The position numbers were made by a program, and so were the translations under genes. Positions 6,637-6,763 of a stretch of 6,763 nt of DNA are shown piece by piece (the stretch's first letter is position 1; each line of letters opens with the position of its first letter). The notes below the pieces were generated by a model. The model did no database searches. It was given only the letters and a program-made list of their open reading frames with translations, and was not told where the DNA came from. This DNA is from Gammaproteobacteria bacterium (GTDB lineage Bacteria > Pseudomonadota > Gammaproteobacteria > UBA1113). Location: the NCBI GenBank assembly GCA_019752835.1, contig JAIELR010000215.1, forward strand, positions 1 to 6,763, in the 5' to 3' direction.

Positions 6637-6763
6637 TTAATTTTCCAAACTAAGTTTAAACTTGTATACACTAATATCAGCAGAAAAAGTATACACAATT
6701 TAACTTTCTTTCTTCATCCACAAGCAAGCAATGAGAATTTCAAAATACTAGTTTAAAAAAAGC
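6637..6763 (-). promoter_or_regulatory. AT-rich non-coding leader, candidate promoter/operator region of the tail cluster
   Basis: All three minus-strand frames carry stops near the right edge (6755-6753, 6750-6748 and 6742-6740), so any upstream gene must end before or at that point and about 100 bases are left without a credible gene. The stretch is clearly more AT-rich than the coding region. A weak sigma-70-like pair can be drawn on the minus strand: TTGTGT at 6698-6693, a 16-base spacer, then TATTAG at 6676-6671. Two copies of GTGTATAC flank or overlap these elements. The promoter match is poor and is offered only as a candidate. The T-run at 6761-6755 follows GC at the very edge and could be the tail of a terminator whose stem lies outside the window. 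Confidence 0.35.
6664..6696 (-). repeat. Paired direct repeat GTGTATAC, 25 bp apart
   Basis: GTGTATAC occurs at 6696-6689 and again at 6671-6664 in the same orientation. Each copy contains the self-complementary hexamer GTATAC, and the second extends to the palindrome TGTATACA. The two copies bracket the candidate -35 and -10 elements, an arrangement expected of a repressor or activator binding site. No known regulator motif is recognised, and chance cannot be excluded in such AT-rich DNA. Confidence 0.4.

Noticed and set aside
6652..6663. 12-bp perfect palindrome AAGTTTAAACTT
   Set aside because: A short AT-rich palindrome with no loop and no GC stem is expected by chance; it is not a terminator and has no partner suggesting an attachment site.
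6622..6756. Stop-free plus-strand frame across the leader
   Set aside because: It has no in-frame ATG, is low in complexity, and covers a region whose features are better explained as a non-coding leader.
6755..6763. GC followed by a seven-T run on the minus strand at the window edge, a possible terminator tail
   Set aside because: The stem would lie outside the window, so it cannot be supported as a terminator.
1..6763. Search for tRNAs, CRISPR arrays, insertion sequences and defence or toxin genes
   Set aside because: No tRNA cloverleaf, regular spacer-repeat pattern, transposase motif or cargo gene was seen; the window is fully explained by tail genes and one leader.

Overview
The window is part of the tail-gene cluster of a contractile-tailed (P2-like, myovirus-type) prophage or phage-tail-derived particle. 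Every supportable gene lies on the minus strand, so transcription runs from high to low coordinates. Genes are packed with small gaps or short overlaps, as in one polycistronic operon. Base composition is moderate to slightly AT-rich. The host is probably a Gram-negative proteobacterium, because P2-type sheath, tube and GpE genes are commonest there, but nothing in the window fixes the genus.

In transcription order: (1) 6763-6637 is an AT-rich non-coding leader with two direct copies of GTGTATAC, a candidate promoter/operator. (2) 6636-4973 holds two adjacent genes (142 and 408 aa) that look like consecutive parts of one large DUF4815-type tail-tip/baseplate-associated protein. (3) 4971-4762 encodes a 69-aa protein with a RGYKLPHPDN motif, overlapping the fibre gene. 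(4) 4775-3564 encodes a 403-aa tail fibre with a seven-copy 11-residue repeat stalk and an aromatic-rich C-terminal domain. (5) 3555-2977 is a gene in the position of P2 G, a likely fibre-assembly protein. (6) 2967-1798 is the tail sheath (P2 FI) and 1798-1298 the tail tube (P2 FII). (7) 1293-917 is a tail assembly chaperone pair (P2 E/E') with a -1 programmed frameshift at T TTT TTG. (8) 920-1 is the N-terminal 306 codons of a TP901-type tape measure protein, cut by the window edge.

Together the genes specify host recognition (fibre and its assembly protein), a tail-tip or fibre-attachment module, the contractile sheath over the tube, and the length-setting tape measure with its chaperones. 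From the fibre onward the order matches P2 (H, G, FI, FII, E/E', T). The part upstream of the fibre does not look like P2 J/I and appears to be a different module. The most informative observations are the reconstructed E/E' frameshift, the split of the DUF4815-type protein, the hendecad fibre stalk and the paired GTGTATAC elements. No capsid, integrase, lysis or defence genes are visible, so prophage and tailocin cannot be told apart here.
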